From Silene latifolia (Eukaryota > Streptophyta > Magnoliopsida > Caryophyllales > Caryophyllaceae), in contig NC_133526.1 in the NCBI RefSeq assembly GCF_048544455.1, forward strand, positions 9,378,001 through 9,442,000: a stretch of 64,000 bases of DNA. Direction: 5' to 3'. The notes below the pieces were generated by a model. That model did not search any database, was not told where the DNA came from, and saw only the letters and a program-made list of their open reading frames with translations. The position numbers were made by a program, and so were the translations under genes. Position 1 is the stretch's first letter. Each line of letters begins with the position of its first letter. Shown in pieces: positions 46,596-58,032 of the stretch.

Positions 46596-49500
46596 ATGGC
46601 GGAATCATCTCCATCTCCTGATTCTCCATCAAAAGGAAAGAAAGTCACCATTATCGGACCGTCACCCGAGAAAAATAAACCCACATCCAAAGACAAAGGG
46701 AAGGGAGTACTAATCCATGACTTCCACTTCAAACTTCAACCCTCCACCAAATTCCGTCACGCCATTGCAGCTCTCTCAAACTTCCACTTCAATCCCTCCA
46801 GAAAAAGGTCTCTTAGAAGTCGACGATTCCGGTTTATCCATCACTGTCTACAATGCCACTCAATCTGAACCCGGTTGTGAAGAGGAACAAGTTTACGGTT
46901 TTCTTCGATTATATCCCGAGTTCTTTAATCACTTTGAATGCATAAATCCGGTTTCTAAGATGATTTGTTTGGACCGCGTGTTAGTATCTCTGACTTTTGT
47001 TAAAGATGAATGGCTTCTCTCTGTTTTCTCTCGCCATGGCTCTGATCTTGTCACCTTCGCTTTCGAACCCATCGATAAAAGCAGGGGCGGAGCCAGAATT
47101 TCAAATATGGGGTAGCGAAAAATATGCATTGCAAATATATGACAAAAAATACCTCCCAATTCGGTTTCTCCATCTATTAACTCGTCACCCGAGAGAGTTG
47201 AATCAGTTGGATTTGGTGTATGTGTATCATCATTGCATTGTCTTTTTGCAAAAAAACTCGTAATAGTCGGCGTACTAATTCTCTTCATCCCTGAAATTCA
47301 ACAAGATTTAATATTAAAATACAATTTTAATCATTCACTACAGTACGATAAGTCCCTGATAACACTTTATTTTACCGAATTTTAACCCACATTTCGTCTC
47401 TTATTCCATCTAATTAATAACTCGAATTAGCTTTATTCACCCATTTTAGTATAAATAATACTTTAGACGATTAGTTTTAAATAGTTAATATTTTATAATA
47501 TTTTTGGATATTAGTATTGCTTTTATCTTTTTATTTTGTAGGTACTAAGTCCGACTAAGAAAAGCGGATCAAAACGGGCCAAAGGAAATGAGCTGCGTAA
47601 TAATTTGTCCCCTCAATTTGCTTGTACACTGTTTCCAATCAATTTTCTAAGACTTGGGCTGCTTTGAGCTTGGAAATGTGGGCTTCATTGCGTTGGGAGC
47701 AGCCGTCAATTCGGGGGGACACAAGCAGAGAACAAAGACGGGAGTAGAGAGTAGAGGAGATGAGGGTAATTTAATTTGTTCTTCCAAAAATTCCAATAAA
47801 AATTCATCTTTTCTTCATTGTTCTTAGATTAGATTAGTTTTATCTCTTCGAATTTACAAATTGTATGAAGATCTACAATCTTGATCTCTTTTAATACAAG
47901 TTTGGTATTAATTTCTTCTCTCTTTTTCTCTTATTGTTATTTTCATTATTGTTATGTTTTAGTTAGTTTAATCACTTACAGTCCCCAACAAACATACCCA
48001 AATCATAAAATCATGGAAGGTTGAACCGAAATTCATGAAAAGCTAAGAACTTGATAGCAATCCTCAACTAAATACAGAATGCTCAACAAAAAACAAGTAT
48101 TAAAACAGCACATATAATCCTGTAATTCTAAATAACCAAGTTAAAATCATCAAATTTCATACAAAGATAAAAACTTCACACGAAATCTGCAAATCAAAAC
48201 CCCAAAAAAAAATTCAAAAACCATACAAAACCCAGATCATTTTAGCACATTCCATACAAAGATTCAAACTTAAACAAATTTGTAAAATATAAACTAAATA
48301 AAAAAAGATGATTTATACATACCTCAAATGAAAGAAAAGAAAGATAGATGGATGAATTGGGGGTTGTGCTTGTGCAGTTGTGCGTAAGATTGATGGAAAA
48401 GTAGAGAAAAATTAGTATAATATTAGGAAAGATAAAATATTTGAGAGAATAAAGGAAGATTGAAAGTCAGTTGGAGTGTTGGACAGTTGGCTTGCCTTAT
48501 TTGTGTTATATTTTATTTAAAAGGGGTAGCATAAAAAAAATATTCTCTTTTTTTTTTTTGAAAGTGGGGTAGCATGTGCTACCCCATGCTACTATACTAC
48601 CTACGCCACTGGATAAAAGTCAGTTCTTCCATACTTTTCTTGATTTATTTTTCATCATAAATTGATTTTTTTAATTATATTTACAATTGAAGTAACATTG
48701 CATTGAAGTCTCTGTTTTTATTGGATATGTTGTGGGTTATTTTGATATCTTGTATGACTATTGTCTTAAATTCTTCGGGTTTTATCGAAAATGAGACGGG
48801 TTCAAAAAAATAATAATATTGGAAATTCTATATTTCATTACTTTTTAGTCAATTTAGTCTGTAACTCCGATATTCTCGATTTCTTAGAAATTCTATATTT
48901 CATTATATTTACATTTGAAATAACAGTGGATTGAAGTCTCTGTTATTGGCTTAATTTTTTCGGGTTTTATCGAAAATGAGACGGATTCTTAAAAATAATA
49001 ATATTGCAAAATTCTTTATTTCATTACCTTCAGTCAATTTAGTCTGTAATTGTGACATTTCTTGATTTTTTTGGGTAAAATGACTGAAAATTGATGGATT
49101 TTATTGTTCAATTAAAACGATTTAAATTGCTAATTATGATATAAATTCTTTATTGCAATTTGTTTTTCTTGGTAGTTTTGTATATTAAGATTGCAGTTTG
49201 TGAATGCAGATGAAGTTCCTCGTGGTATACCATCAAATGTCGAATTAACCGATGTGAATCCGGAATATCCAAGGTTTCCTGATATCATCTATGGCTTTGA
49301 GGCATCTATACTATCTTCTCAGTTAATCCCCCTTATTACCGACCTTCTTACACTGCCACCCGATTCGCTACCCGACTTTGGTGAGTATTTTGTTCATTTA
49401 CATTTTAAGATTCTATGGATTTTCTATGCTTTACATTTTAAGTACTATAATTCGATTTTCTATGCTTAGTACTCCCTCTGTCCCGCTCATTTGTTGTCCT

Positions 49501-49984
49501 ATTCCATTTTTGGTATCTTCGTTATTTATTGTCCTTTCTATTTTAGGATTGCATTTGATGAGCAATTTGATCTTTCACACTCAATTTGGTCCACTTGTCA
49601 TCTTATAATTGGCCTACTCCTCTTTACTCGTCTCGAGTGGAGCCTTATCTAGATATCTCTAATCGACTCTTTGATTTGGAATCAAATGTTGCAGTGACAT
49701 TAGATTTGCAGAAGGCATCAGTGAGGCTGACAGTTGGAGAAAAGACAGTGGAGAAGGCTGCTGACAGGAATGAACTGTGGTTTGTGTGGCCATACTGGGA
49801 GACACTAAGGAGAGCAGCGTCTACGTCAAAAGAGTGTTCGGTATACCAGACGACAGAGCCACCTGAGAACCTCATGCTGCTGTTCAAATTCACTGACCCT
49901 GATGATACAATTACTTTCACAAGGGGTACTTACAGCTGTAACAAGAAAGTCAGCTGCCTCGCTTTCTTAAGCGCCCTAACCTGA
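46596..49984 (+). pseudogene. Unrecognised gene, split by a hAT at its exon-1 donor
   Basis: Exon 1 is 46596-47080, exon 2 49210-49380, exon 3 49638-49984. Junction phases 1 and 1 agree, and the stop falls correctly, for about 333 residues. The N-terminus is polar and Lys/Ser-rich (residues 1-45). Then comes a stretch HAIAALSNFHFNP, a globular part with CEEEQVYGFLRLYPEFFNHF, exon 2 with DVNPEYPRFPDIIYGFEASI, and a C-terminus with ELWFVWPYWETLRR and FKFTDPDDTITFTRGTYSC. I do not recognise the family. Two defects are seen. One extra base near 46800 changes frame within exon 1, and a 1.5-kb hAT occupies the exon-1/intron-1 border, so the surviving GT donor lies beyond the insertion. In-frame translation into the hAT stops after about 12 codons. 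Exons 2 and 3 stay open, suggesting recent loss or an assembly or allelic difference. Confidence 0.65.
47082..48611. mobile_element. Non-autonomous hAT, 1,530 bp, at a splice donor
   Basis: Perfect 8-bp duplication GATAAAAG (47074-47081 and 48612-48619). The ends are CAGGGGCGGAGCCAG and, in reverse complement, CAGTGGCGTAGGTAG, a Tip100-like hAT signature. Close to the right end lies a palindrome GGGGTAGCATGTGCTACCCC. No transposase frame was seen. The last base of the duplication is the G of the host GT donor. Confidence 0.92.
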
Positions 49985-51089
49985 ACGCATTACATTCAAC
50001 TGCTGCTGTATGCGCGCTACCAGTTCTTTCTGATCACAATTCACAACTGAGGATAGTAGTTTAGTTAAGGTTGCGATTTTATGCATGGTTTTTGTCGGTT
50101 AGTCTTTGATGCATACGTAACAGGTATACTTGTAGCCTAGTAGCTAAAATGTCTGTTACTTATGCATCAATCAGACTTCTGATGATAGAATAATTGCATT
50201 CCAAGTTTCAGATTTTGGGTAATATTTCTAGGAGTAGTTGATTGCTTGATTTTCGTCTGCACAACATTGTGACAGCATGATCAAGAGTCTTATTTTCGTC
50301 TTTTGGTTCTTTTTTGTATGATTGGCCTTTCTGTTTCTCCATTTTGAGTTTTTCAGCAACTTTTTCTAGGTATCTTGATCTTCTCACTCTTATTATCGGA
50401 ACAAAATAAACATATCTACACAGCATGCTCTCGTCTAACGTGATGTATAGAGCTCGGGCATAAGCAGCCGTAACCATGGATAAATTTGCGTTTATCTGGG
50501 AGCCTTTGAAGATCTTTAGTACAGGAGAACGGTATGGGTTGGGGTTTGTTCCCGACCCTTTCGTCTCCTGTTGTTATTTTTTTTCCTTTAATTGAGCCAC
50601 AAAAATAATGAAATTAGCGCACTATGTAGCGGGTATTTGAAGGTATGGCCAACAACGAAACCAGAAAAATTTCTTTCTGGCGTCCTGATTAATATTTAAA
50701 ATCTATATACAGATAAAAAAGTTATAAATTTATTTTTTTAGTCTGAAAGTTAGATAAAATATGCAAAAAAAAAAAATAAAAAAAAAATCTGATTCCGGTG
50801 TCCGCGCACCCCGGAATGTTGTTAGTAGATCCGCCGATGGGTATGGCCGGATTCCATCGTGTCGTATGAGCCGTATCCACTGTCCAGTGAAAAATGGTGC
50901 CAGGCGAACTGTAGCACCGCGGTAAGGACTGATTTGAGCAAAATTCGTACTTTAGTCTCAATTCGGTCCAGGCCGATTTAATATCACACGCCTAAATATT
51001 GGATAAGATAACATGAAACACAACATACAAATACTGACCACATAAAAGAATAGTAAACAGAAAGGGAAGCATAGCAGAAAAACAGAAAA
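49985..51089. other. Intergenic, no gene seen
   Basis: The 3' flank of the preceding gene, then AT-rich spacer. The 50770-50950 patch is GC-richer (GATTCCGGTGTCCGCGCACC) and resembles part of an old repeat. The last 80 bases are A-rich leader of YCED1. Confidence 0.4.
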
Positions 51090-52676
51090 ATGGCCAAGGC
51101 CATCCAACTGAGTTCAGCTAAGAACATCAACACATTAGAAACTCCATTCTACTTAGCACACCCGAAATCGTCTTCCCCGAAAATCATCAAACTCATTACA
51201 GCTACCAAAAAAGTTGATGGCCCTTTGGTAAGCCCTTTTTGTTCTTCTTCTTCTTCTTTGGGTTTGAGTTTGTGATAATATGAGTTTAATTTCTGGTGAC
51301 TATTATATTGGATTAGATTGCAAAAAGGGCCTCAAAAGTGCGACGTCGAGTGATCACCATACCAGCAGCGTCCACAGGAAGATATCCAGGGAAATGGACT
51401 TGTGAGTACCTTATTTCTCTAAAGGACCTTCAGTTACATGATTTAGCTGAAGATGGACGTAAAGGCACCGAGGTTTTCGTTACTCTTTCCCTACATAAGG
51501 TCATTTTCTTTACTCCCTCCAACTCAACCGGTTCTTTACATTTGTACATTTAGCTGACAGCTGCATGATTGATTTGGGCACAGCATGCAGGGTTTGGCCT
51601 GTCAGTAGAAGGTAGAGTGATCACAAACATTGCCAGAAAATGCAGTAGTTGCTCTTCTCCTTACTGTAGAAAGGTACACTACTCTTCAATAATTCTTCAG
51701 TGCAGTAACCAGGGGTGTTGTTTATTTGGTTTCGTCTTTTGTTTTCAGATCGACACAAGCATTAGAGTTTGGGTTCTACCCAATGATGGAGATGACTCAT
51801 CAACCTTGCCAGAGATTGGCGGCGATGATCCATCTGTAAGTCTCACGTTTTCGCTGTCATTCAGTCAACCAGTAGTTTAAACTTTTAGTTGGGACGATAT
51901 ATATCAACAGTATGAAATTGGGTGCAGGTAATCTATGTTAAACCAGGTTGTGAAGCTGACCTAGACTCCCTCATACAAGATACTATACGGCTTCAGATTG
52001 CTGTTAGGGTAAGCATCTTACATCATGCCTAGGTAATAAGGAGATTCATCCACCTGATCAAAACAAGGTAAGTAGTCATACTAAGGATAAAATGATGGCC
52101 CTACAGGCACTGGCGGAGCCAGAATCTTTTACCTGTGGGGTCTATTTTAATGTAATTGTTAATCATTTCTTATTACGGGTTCTTAAAGACATAAAATTTT
52201 CAGAACGGACAAATTTTAATGATAAAAAACGTCAATTGTTGGAAAGTACCATATATGTGGCTGCCACTGCCTACAGGCTACGGGGGCAGTCGTCTTCTGG
52301 CAATGAAAAAAATAAAACTCTTAGTTAAAGTTGAGGGTTTTACAGGTTCCCCAATTGCATTAGTTGTTTTCTTCACTGAAAATTTTGCTCCAAGATTTGG
52401 CATTGCATTTGAGTAATTTGTCAGCAATGACATTGTATATATGTAGGAGACTTGTTCAGAGGAATGTGCAAACGCAGAGCCAAAGTTACACTGTAAGCAT
52501 TCTGTAAACCATTTACAAAAACTGAGGCATTCCATAAGTTAATACAGTTGCCAAGATGCAACTGCATCACCTGACTAACAGACTAAACTATGTGTGCAGA
52601 TATAGGCGATCAGACGACAGCATCACTAGATCAAAGGTGGTCGAAACTATTGCATCTACGAAAGGCGATTCAGTGA
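51090..52676 (+). CDS. YCED1: YCED1: DUF177 protein for chloroplast 23S rRNA accumulation
   Basis: Seven exons: 51090-51227, 51317-51499, 51584-51673, 51749-51835, 51928-52008, 52447-52492 and 52600-52676. All junctions keep phase, giving 233 residues. Residues 1-45 are Ser/Lys/Thr-rich, fitting a transit peptide. The DUF177/YceD domain fills the rest, with the motifs ITIPAASTGRYPGKW, FGLSVEGRVITN, RKCSSCSSPYCRK (zinc-type Cys pairs), LPEIGGDDPSVIYVKPG, DLDSLIQDTIRL, ETCSEECANAEPKL and SLDQRWSKLLHL. In plants this nucleus-encoded plastid protein is required for accumulation of the large-subunit rRNA; bacterial YceD sits beside rpmF. The start of exon 2 could alternatively be a few bases downstream. 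Intron 5 (52009-52446) carries part of a hAT element. The gene looks intact. Confidence 0.93.
52109..52440. mobile_element. Partial hAT end in YCED1 intron 5
   Basis: CACTGGCGGAGCCAGAATCT at 52110 is close to the left terminus of the 47082-48611 hAT. No partner end is seen before exon 6, so this is a truncated copy, and its right limit is uncertain. Confidence 0.55.
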
Positions 52677-53298
52677 CACAAAATATCATAGACAGTGTCA
52701 GATACTAGCCGGATCAGTTCAGTTTTGCTACGAATAAAAGCGGCCACAACTCACAAGACATACAGGTTGGAGTTTGGACAACATTCATGGAAGATGGGTG
52801 TTTCTCAGTTGTCAAAGGCTCAAAGCACTCTGAAAAAACTGAAAATCCCATTGTATATTGTACTACAGGATAACTAAAGCAATTACTCCTACTTTGTATA
52901 GCATAATATGTACATTATCGGTGATATTGTGTTTCAGTATCACCCTTTCACATTAGAACGTAGACTCTATACATTATATGGGCTCTACATGTAATATTGA
53001 AACTTATTACCATCCAATGACGCCTTATCATTATCGTAGTTAAAAAAACCGTATATTTTAAAACTAGTTGCTAGCTTTCATTGTAATAAAAGTAATAGTG
53101 AAACGACATCATGGATGACGTTAATTAACCACCATTGCCACTTGCTAATTTCTTGGAGTTTATAAATGGAGAGCAGATGTAGAACTAGTACTAGTGTTAT
53201 AAACTTTATGTTTTTTATATGCTTAGGTCATGATATATAGCAGTAAGCCAGTAACCATACTCTTTTAACTTTTATGATCTTATCATTTGTAATACATA

Positions 53299-53321
53299 AA
53301 AATAATAATAATAATAATAAA
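53299..53321 (+). repeat. (AAT)n microsatellite in the monooxygenase leader
   Basis: About seven AAT units followed by an A-run, ending 15 bases before the ATG at 53336. Confidence 0.7.
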
Positions 53322-53335
53322 AAAAATAAGGCAAG

Positions 53336-56300
53336 ATGAGTACAGTAGAAGACGTTGAAATTGTAATTGTTGGTGGTGGAATTTGTGGATTAGCTACTGC
53401 TCTTGCTCTTCACAGGTGGTCTTCTTTTGCTTTTTTCTCTGCAATTAGACTCTATACAGGTTTTTTTTCTTTTTGGCTGTATATCACTCGGTTTGTCCGG
53501 ATTCGACCCGGGTAAGAACCATCTGGGCGGTAAAACGGTAAAGCTCTCCCTCATGAGTTTTAACACGGCTACCTTCACAGGGTTCGAATACAACACGAGA
53601 TTTAATTGGGTCGTGTTTGAATTAAAGAATTCATAACCCATTTACATGTGACGAACATGAACCTGACATAACCCGATGTGTTACCTGCCAAAAGATATAG
53701 TACAGCTTTTTTTACCCTTTTTATTAGGGTTTTCTTCAGTATCTTGAATTCCGTTTCCTAATTTGGGAATTATAACAGCTTGGTTTCTGGGTAAATACTA
53801 TACTAGACTCCTCACATAAACTAGGAGTAACAATTTCTTGAGTTTTTGGTGTTTTTCATATCCTCCTTTCACTATCTCTCTCTAGACTCCAAACCCTAGT
53901 TAAATTATAAAAGAAATAATGGTGGTGAAATTGGTTATTTCACCGTCTCTCTCGGTAATTTCATCAGCTTTACTGTGAGAGGTGCCGGTGAAAATGATGA
54001 AATTGCCGAGAAAACGGTAAAATAACCAAGTCATACAATCATATTTTATACATGGTTTCAGAGCCACTGTTCAAATCTCACCACCCTTGATTCTAAGGTA
54101 GAATATTAACACCAGGTATGAGAAGTTTGTCACACTTCTAGCGCAGAAAGGGCATTCATGTGGATGACATGTTAGAGTATAAAACCGATCCTCAAACACC
54201 AACCATTAGTTTAAGCTTTTGGTTTTGGTTGAGATGGTTTCTTGACTTTATCATCATGTGACTAAAGGAAGAAACATGGTTGAGATGGTTTCTTGACTTT
54301 ATCATCATGTGACTAAAGGAAGAAACATAATTACTTGAGATACATGTACTAAAGTGTTACTACAAAGCGTCTTGCTTGTGACGGTCTTTTCGAAGAGACC
54401 TCTCACAGCCCCTCCCCACTTGCCCTCCCCACTTGCTCTTTTGTCTCACGTCTCTTCAAAGTGACGGATTTTGTCCGTCAGAAATGAGAATTTGTGGTGT
54501 TACTATATGGAAGGATAGTAAACAAAGGAGCTAGTTAGCGAATAACAAACTAGTCCTACCGGATGACCTTTATACTAGCGGTTAAGACAGGAGGTATTCT
54601 GAACATTAAGTCAGAGTCCGAATTAATTAACTTGGATGAACTGATCACAAAATGCAGGAAAGGAATAAAGAGTGTAGTGTTAGAAAGGTCTGAGACATTA
54701 AGAGAAACAGGAGCAGCTATCGGTGTGTTTCCTAATGGGTGGCGTGCTCTTCACCAGCTTGGTATTGATTCCTCTCTTCGCTCTACTGCCATCCCTATGT
54801 TACGGTATTTACTCCCATTTCATTTGCTTTCCTTGAAAATTATTAAGTCATTCAGGGGATTTCAAGATACATTCGGGTAGTACATGTCGGTTCAGTCGAG
54901 CCTTCACTTGAAAATTATCTGTATTTATGTTTTTAGTTTCGGTTCTAATATAATGTGCTGTAAGGGTTCTTCAGGGCTGTTGATACTTGGATTGACAAAG
55001 GCACGGTGCGAGAAACCCCATTTAGGTAAAATGTCTATTCAATTTTTATGCAAGATCATCCATGTTTTGAATTCAGTCAATGTGCTGTAAGGTATCTTCA
55101 GGGCTGTTGATACTTTAGTGGTCGTTACTCGTTTATACCGCCACTGGTTGTTTTATAACTCGGAGAGAAAGAGAGAAATAGGGTGCTGTTTAAAGTACTA
55201 TATTGATGGATTCTGCTACTCAAATTATTTGATACTGATAAATGAACCATCTCAATTCTCAACCAAAACCTTAAGATTATGGTTGAGGCCCAACAATTAT
55301 ATTTATTCCTATTACGCCCCCTCACTCGAGTGCCCATTGGGCTCGAAGAGTGGTTAGTGCACAGGCCCCCTCATACCATGTGCTGAATTTCCACTTCGTG
55401 AGTTATTGGAAGCTGCCAGGATTTGAACCCGTGACCTTTGATCACTCTGCCTTTGATACCATGATAGATGAACCATCTCAACCAAAACCTTCAGGTTATG
55501 GTTGAGACCCAACAATTATATTTATTCCTATTAGATACTCCGTATATGGCGAAGGGTGCCATTTTGATAAAAGGAATGCTATGTTTTCCCAGCACAGGAG
55601 AGGCTCGTTGCTTACGGAGAAATGACCTCATTGAAGCTTTAGCCAATGAACTTCCTTTGGGCGCCATACGTTTTGGCTGTCAAGCTGTGTCTGTACATTT
55701 CGAAACATCTACTTCTACAACAGTCCTTCAGCTCCACAGTGGAGGGTCAATTAAGGCTAAGGTACTTCCGTTTTGATTATATGCTAACCATGCATGATCA
55801 TACAGCCTGTAATTATCTCTAAACTAGCTAGTTGGATAAAATGTAGGTCGTCATAGGGTGTGATGGAGCAAACTCGATGATCGCAAATTTCATTGGCTTA
55901 AAGCCTACTAGACCATTCTCTAGATCTGCAGTCAGAGGCTTGACTGTTTATCCAGATGGGCATGGCTACAATCCTGAGTTCTCGAGAATCCGTAAAGGTA
56001 AGCATTTAGTTGGAAGAATCCCAATTGATGACAAGACAGTCTACTGGTTTTTTGTCCTGCAAGGAACTCAGCAAGGTACAAACTCGCTTTCTCGAATTCA
56101 TTTGACATTTTCATTTGTTTATTTGATTAACCATTAACTAGTTTAGATCTCATGCAATGTATGTACGGTATATTATAGAATTTTACTATTTAGTGTATTA
56201 TTTATGAAATTTAAATTAACTTTTTTTTTTATATTTCTCATCGTTATATTTTGATTTGAAAAATCAAAATCAAAATCGTAGTAATCGTGAAATGAGTATT

Positions 56301-57165
56301 TCAATGACAGTTTTTCTATTACCAAGAAATTAATGGTGTTATTTTATAAAATTTTACTGATAATCAAGGAATTTTTTTAGTATGATTCTTCAAAAAAAAA
56401 AAAGAATTCTTTTTTATATCCTGAAAAGACCGGAGATAAATTTGTGTAGACGGTTTAATACAAAATGTTATAAATATATAAATCTTAAAGATTATGTGTA
56501 TTTTAGCCCACCATATTTATATAATATGCTAAAAAAAACTAAACCTTATTTTAGGAAATATATTTAGGCGGGAAAATTTAGAGTTTCAGCTATTCTTTTA
56601 ATAAATAGGGGATTAAAAGCAAAATTGTGGTGTCACAGATGCAGAGATATCAAAAGATCCCGAATCCATCCGAGAAATGTCCTTAAACATGGCTTCTAGT
56701 TATCCAAAAGACATAGTGGAGATGATAAAGAACAGTGAGCTTAGCTCATTGTCCCTCACAAGACTAAGATATCGCGCACCATGGGACTTACTATCTGGCA
56801 GTTTCCGTAGAGAAGCTGTAACAGTAGCTGGAGATGCTTGGCATGTTTTTGGCCCGTTTCTCGGCCAGGGTGGCTCAGCTGCTTTAGAAGATGCCGTTGT
56901 GCTTGCTAGATGTTTTTCAAAGAAGATGAACAATTTTGGTGAGTCGAGAATCGGTTTGTCAGAAGAAAAGGCTAGAGAAGCATTGGATGAGTATCTGAAG
57001 GAAAGGAGGTTTAGAGTACTACAGTTGTCTCTTCGGACACACCTTACTGGTTCATTGCTGGTAGGAGATTTGTCTTTCTTGTCGCGGTTAGTGTGTTTGG
57101 TGCTCATGGTTATTCTGTTCCGTGACCCGTTGAGGCACACTAGGTTCGATATTGGCCAACTCTAA
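53336..57165 (+). CDS. FAD-dependent monooxygenase (plant MO1/MO2-like), 400 aa
   Basis: Six exons: 53336-53415, 54658-54804, 54975-55025, 55593-55761, 55847-56075 and 56639-57165. Phases 2, 2, 2, 0 and 1 all match and give 400 residues, normal for the family. Group A flavin hydroxylase motifs are present: the dinucleotide-binding GxGxxG (IVIVGGGICGLATAL, residues 8-22), the DG motif (VVIGCDGANS) and the GD motif (GDAWHVFGPFLGQGGSAALEDA). Plant MO1/MO2 proteins are FAD/NAD(P)H enzymes of uncertain substrate, related to salicylate hydroxylase and zeaxanthin epoxidase and linked to stress responses. The GD motif has WHVFGPF where many relatives have MHPMTPD. The C-terminus has a hydrophobic stretch (LVCLVLMVILF) that may associate with membrane. 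Introns hold a 51-bp duplication, a TRIM and a Helitron, yet the coding frame is intact. Confidence 0.93.
54227..54328 (+). repeat. Perfect 51-bp tandem duplication in monooxygenase intron 1
   Basis: Two identical 51-bp units (54227-54277 and 54278-54328), starting GGTTGAGATGGTTTCTTGAC. Perfect identity implies a very recent event or strand slippage. Confidence 0.9.
55081..55113 (+). repeat. Duplicate of the exon-3 acceptor region
   Basis: TGTGCTGTAAGG-TCTTCAGGGCTGTTGATACTT repeats the end of intron 2 and start of exon 3 (54954-54989) within intron 3. It provides a decoy AG acceptor but no open exon. Confidence 0.7.
55236..55533 (-). mobile_element. Fossil TRIM (miniature LTR retrotransposon), 298 bp, both ends present
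   Basis: Two direct terminal repeats (55236-55314, 79 bp; 55462-55533, 72 bp) share AACCAAAACCTT and CCCAACAATTATATTTATTC. They flank about 147 bp. On the minus strand TGGTATCA, a tRNA-iMet-type primer-binding site, follows the first LTR directly. The target duplication GATAC is perfect (55231-55235 and 55534-55538). There are no genes, as expected for TRIMs. The two LTRs are clearly diverged, so it is not recent. Confidence 0.85.
56138..56612 (-). mobile_element. Non-autonomous Helitron, 475 bp, in monooxygenase intron 5
   Basis: On the minus strand it starts TCCCCTATTTATTAAAAGAA at 56612 (host A before it), contains TAAATTTTCCCGCC, and ends CTAG at 56138 with host T after it. A decayed hairpin (ACCGTACATACATTGCATGAG) lies just before the end. 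The A|T target fits Helitrons. It leaves the intron splice sites untouched. Confidence 0.85.
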
Positions 57166-57205
57166 GGCTTTCTATTCCGTGACCCGTTGAGGCACACTAG
57201 GTTGT
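57113..57205 (+). repeat. Short duplication at the monooxygenase stop codon
   Basis: TTCCGTGACCCGTTGAGGCA and the following CACTAGGTT occur at about 57117 and again at about 57175. The first copy encodes the last residues and the second lies just after the stop. Confidence 0.85.
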
Positions 57206-57217
57206 GCTGTGCAGTTC

Positions 57218-57798
57218 GAATGTTTTTCCAAAATGGGGCGTAAACACAAACAAATTAACGAAATAGGTTGAGTTTCAAAGTATTTACCCAAAATGGGTCC
57301 ACGTCATCATCGAAGTTAGGCTCGGATTCAAGTCGCTCTCCCGCTCAACGACCTTACCCAAAGTGTCACTTTATGTCCACCCAAACCTCAGTATGGTACT
57401 TAAACGGCAAGTCGCTCCGGGAGTGAGCGATTTGAGCTCAAATCGCCTACCCCCACGGCGACTTTGGTGTTTGCAAAAAAAAAAAAAAAAAAAAAAAAAA
57501 GGCTGTTAAGGAGAGTCGAACACAGGACCTTCCACAAAACTAACACTTATTCAATATTACCTAACCATCCATGCAAGAAAGTTTATATGATAAAGGGAAG
57601 TGATTAAAGATAATATTGAGTAATAGTTATTCAAGTCCCAAAACACATTTATTGCTGTTAGTATTAAATATAGAAATTTAATCCCCTTAAGAAGACATCA
57701 CTTTACACTTGGTGTTATGGTAAGGGGTGTGAAAGAAGTGTGAGCAGATTTCGTGTTCCATTCCCATAAGCTACAATTCACTTGTCTTTTTTTTTCTT

Positions 57799-57844
<46 letters not shown>

Positions 57845-58023
57845 GCCAAGTCGCCCAACCCGAGCGTTTTTTCCTTCAAGTCGCTCTCCCGCTGAGCGAC
57901 CTTAATCCTGAACCTACCATCGCCAAAACCGAGCCTACGTGGACCCATTTTTGGTAATTAGTTTCAAAGTTACCCTATTTCGTTAAATTGTTTGTTATTA
58001 AAACCCATTTTGGAAAAAAATTC
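57218..58023. mobile_element. MULE-type TIR element with about five palindromic modules, 806 bp
   Basis: Perfect 9-bp duplication GTGCAGTTC (57209-57217 and 58024-58032). The ends are GAATGTTTTTCCAAAATGG and GAATTTTTTTCCAAAATGG, with inverted similarity running over 90 bp to ATGGGTCCACGT. Modules of the type CAAGTCGCTC-N-GAGCGACTTG occur at 57329-57355, 57408-57434, 57439-57466, 57847-57868 (decayed) and 57877-57903. An A-run at 57475-57500 and a T-run at 57809-57843 bracket the middle. The subterminal GTCCACGTAGGCTCGG is shared with 32904-33384. No transposase. Confidence 0.88.
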
Positions 58024-58032
58024 GTGCAGTTC

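Noticed and set aside
49468-49610. Full Stowaway in intron 2 of the 46.6-kb gene
   Set aside because: Only the left end (CTCCCTCTGTCCC) is visible; no matching right end, so at most a fragment.
54400-54500. GACGGATTTTGTCCGTC-type inverted words, also near 2550 and 32690
   Set aside because: Short common plant repeat fragments; element borders could not be defined.
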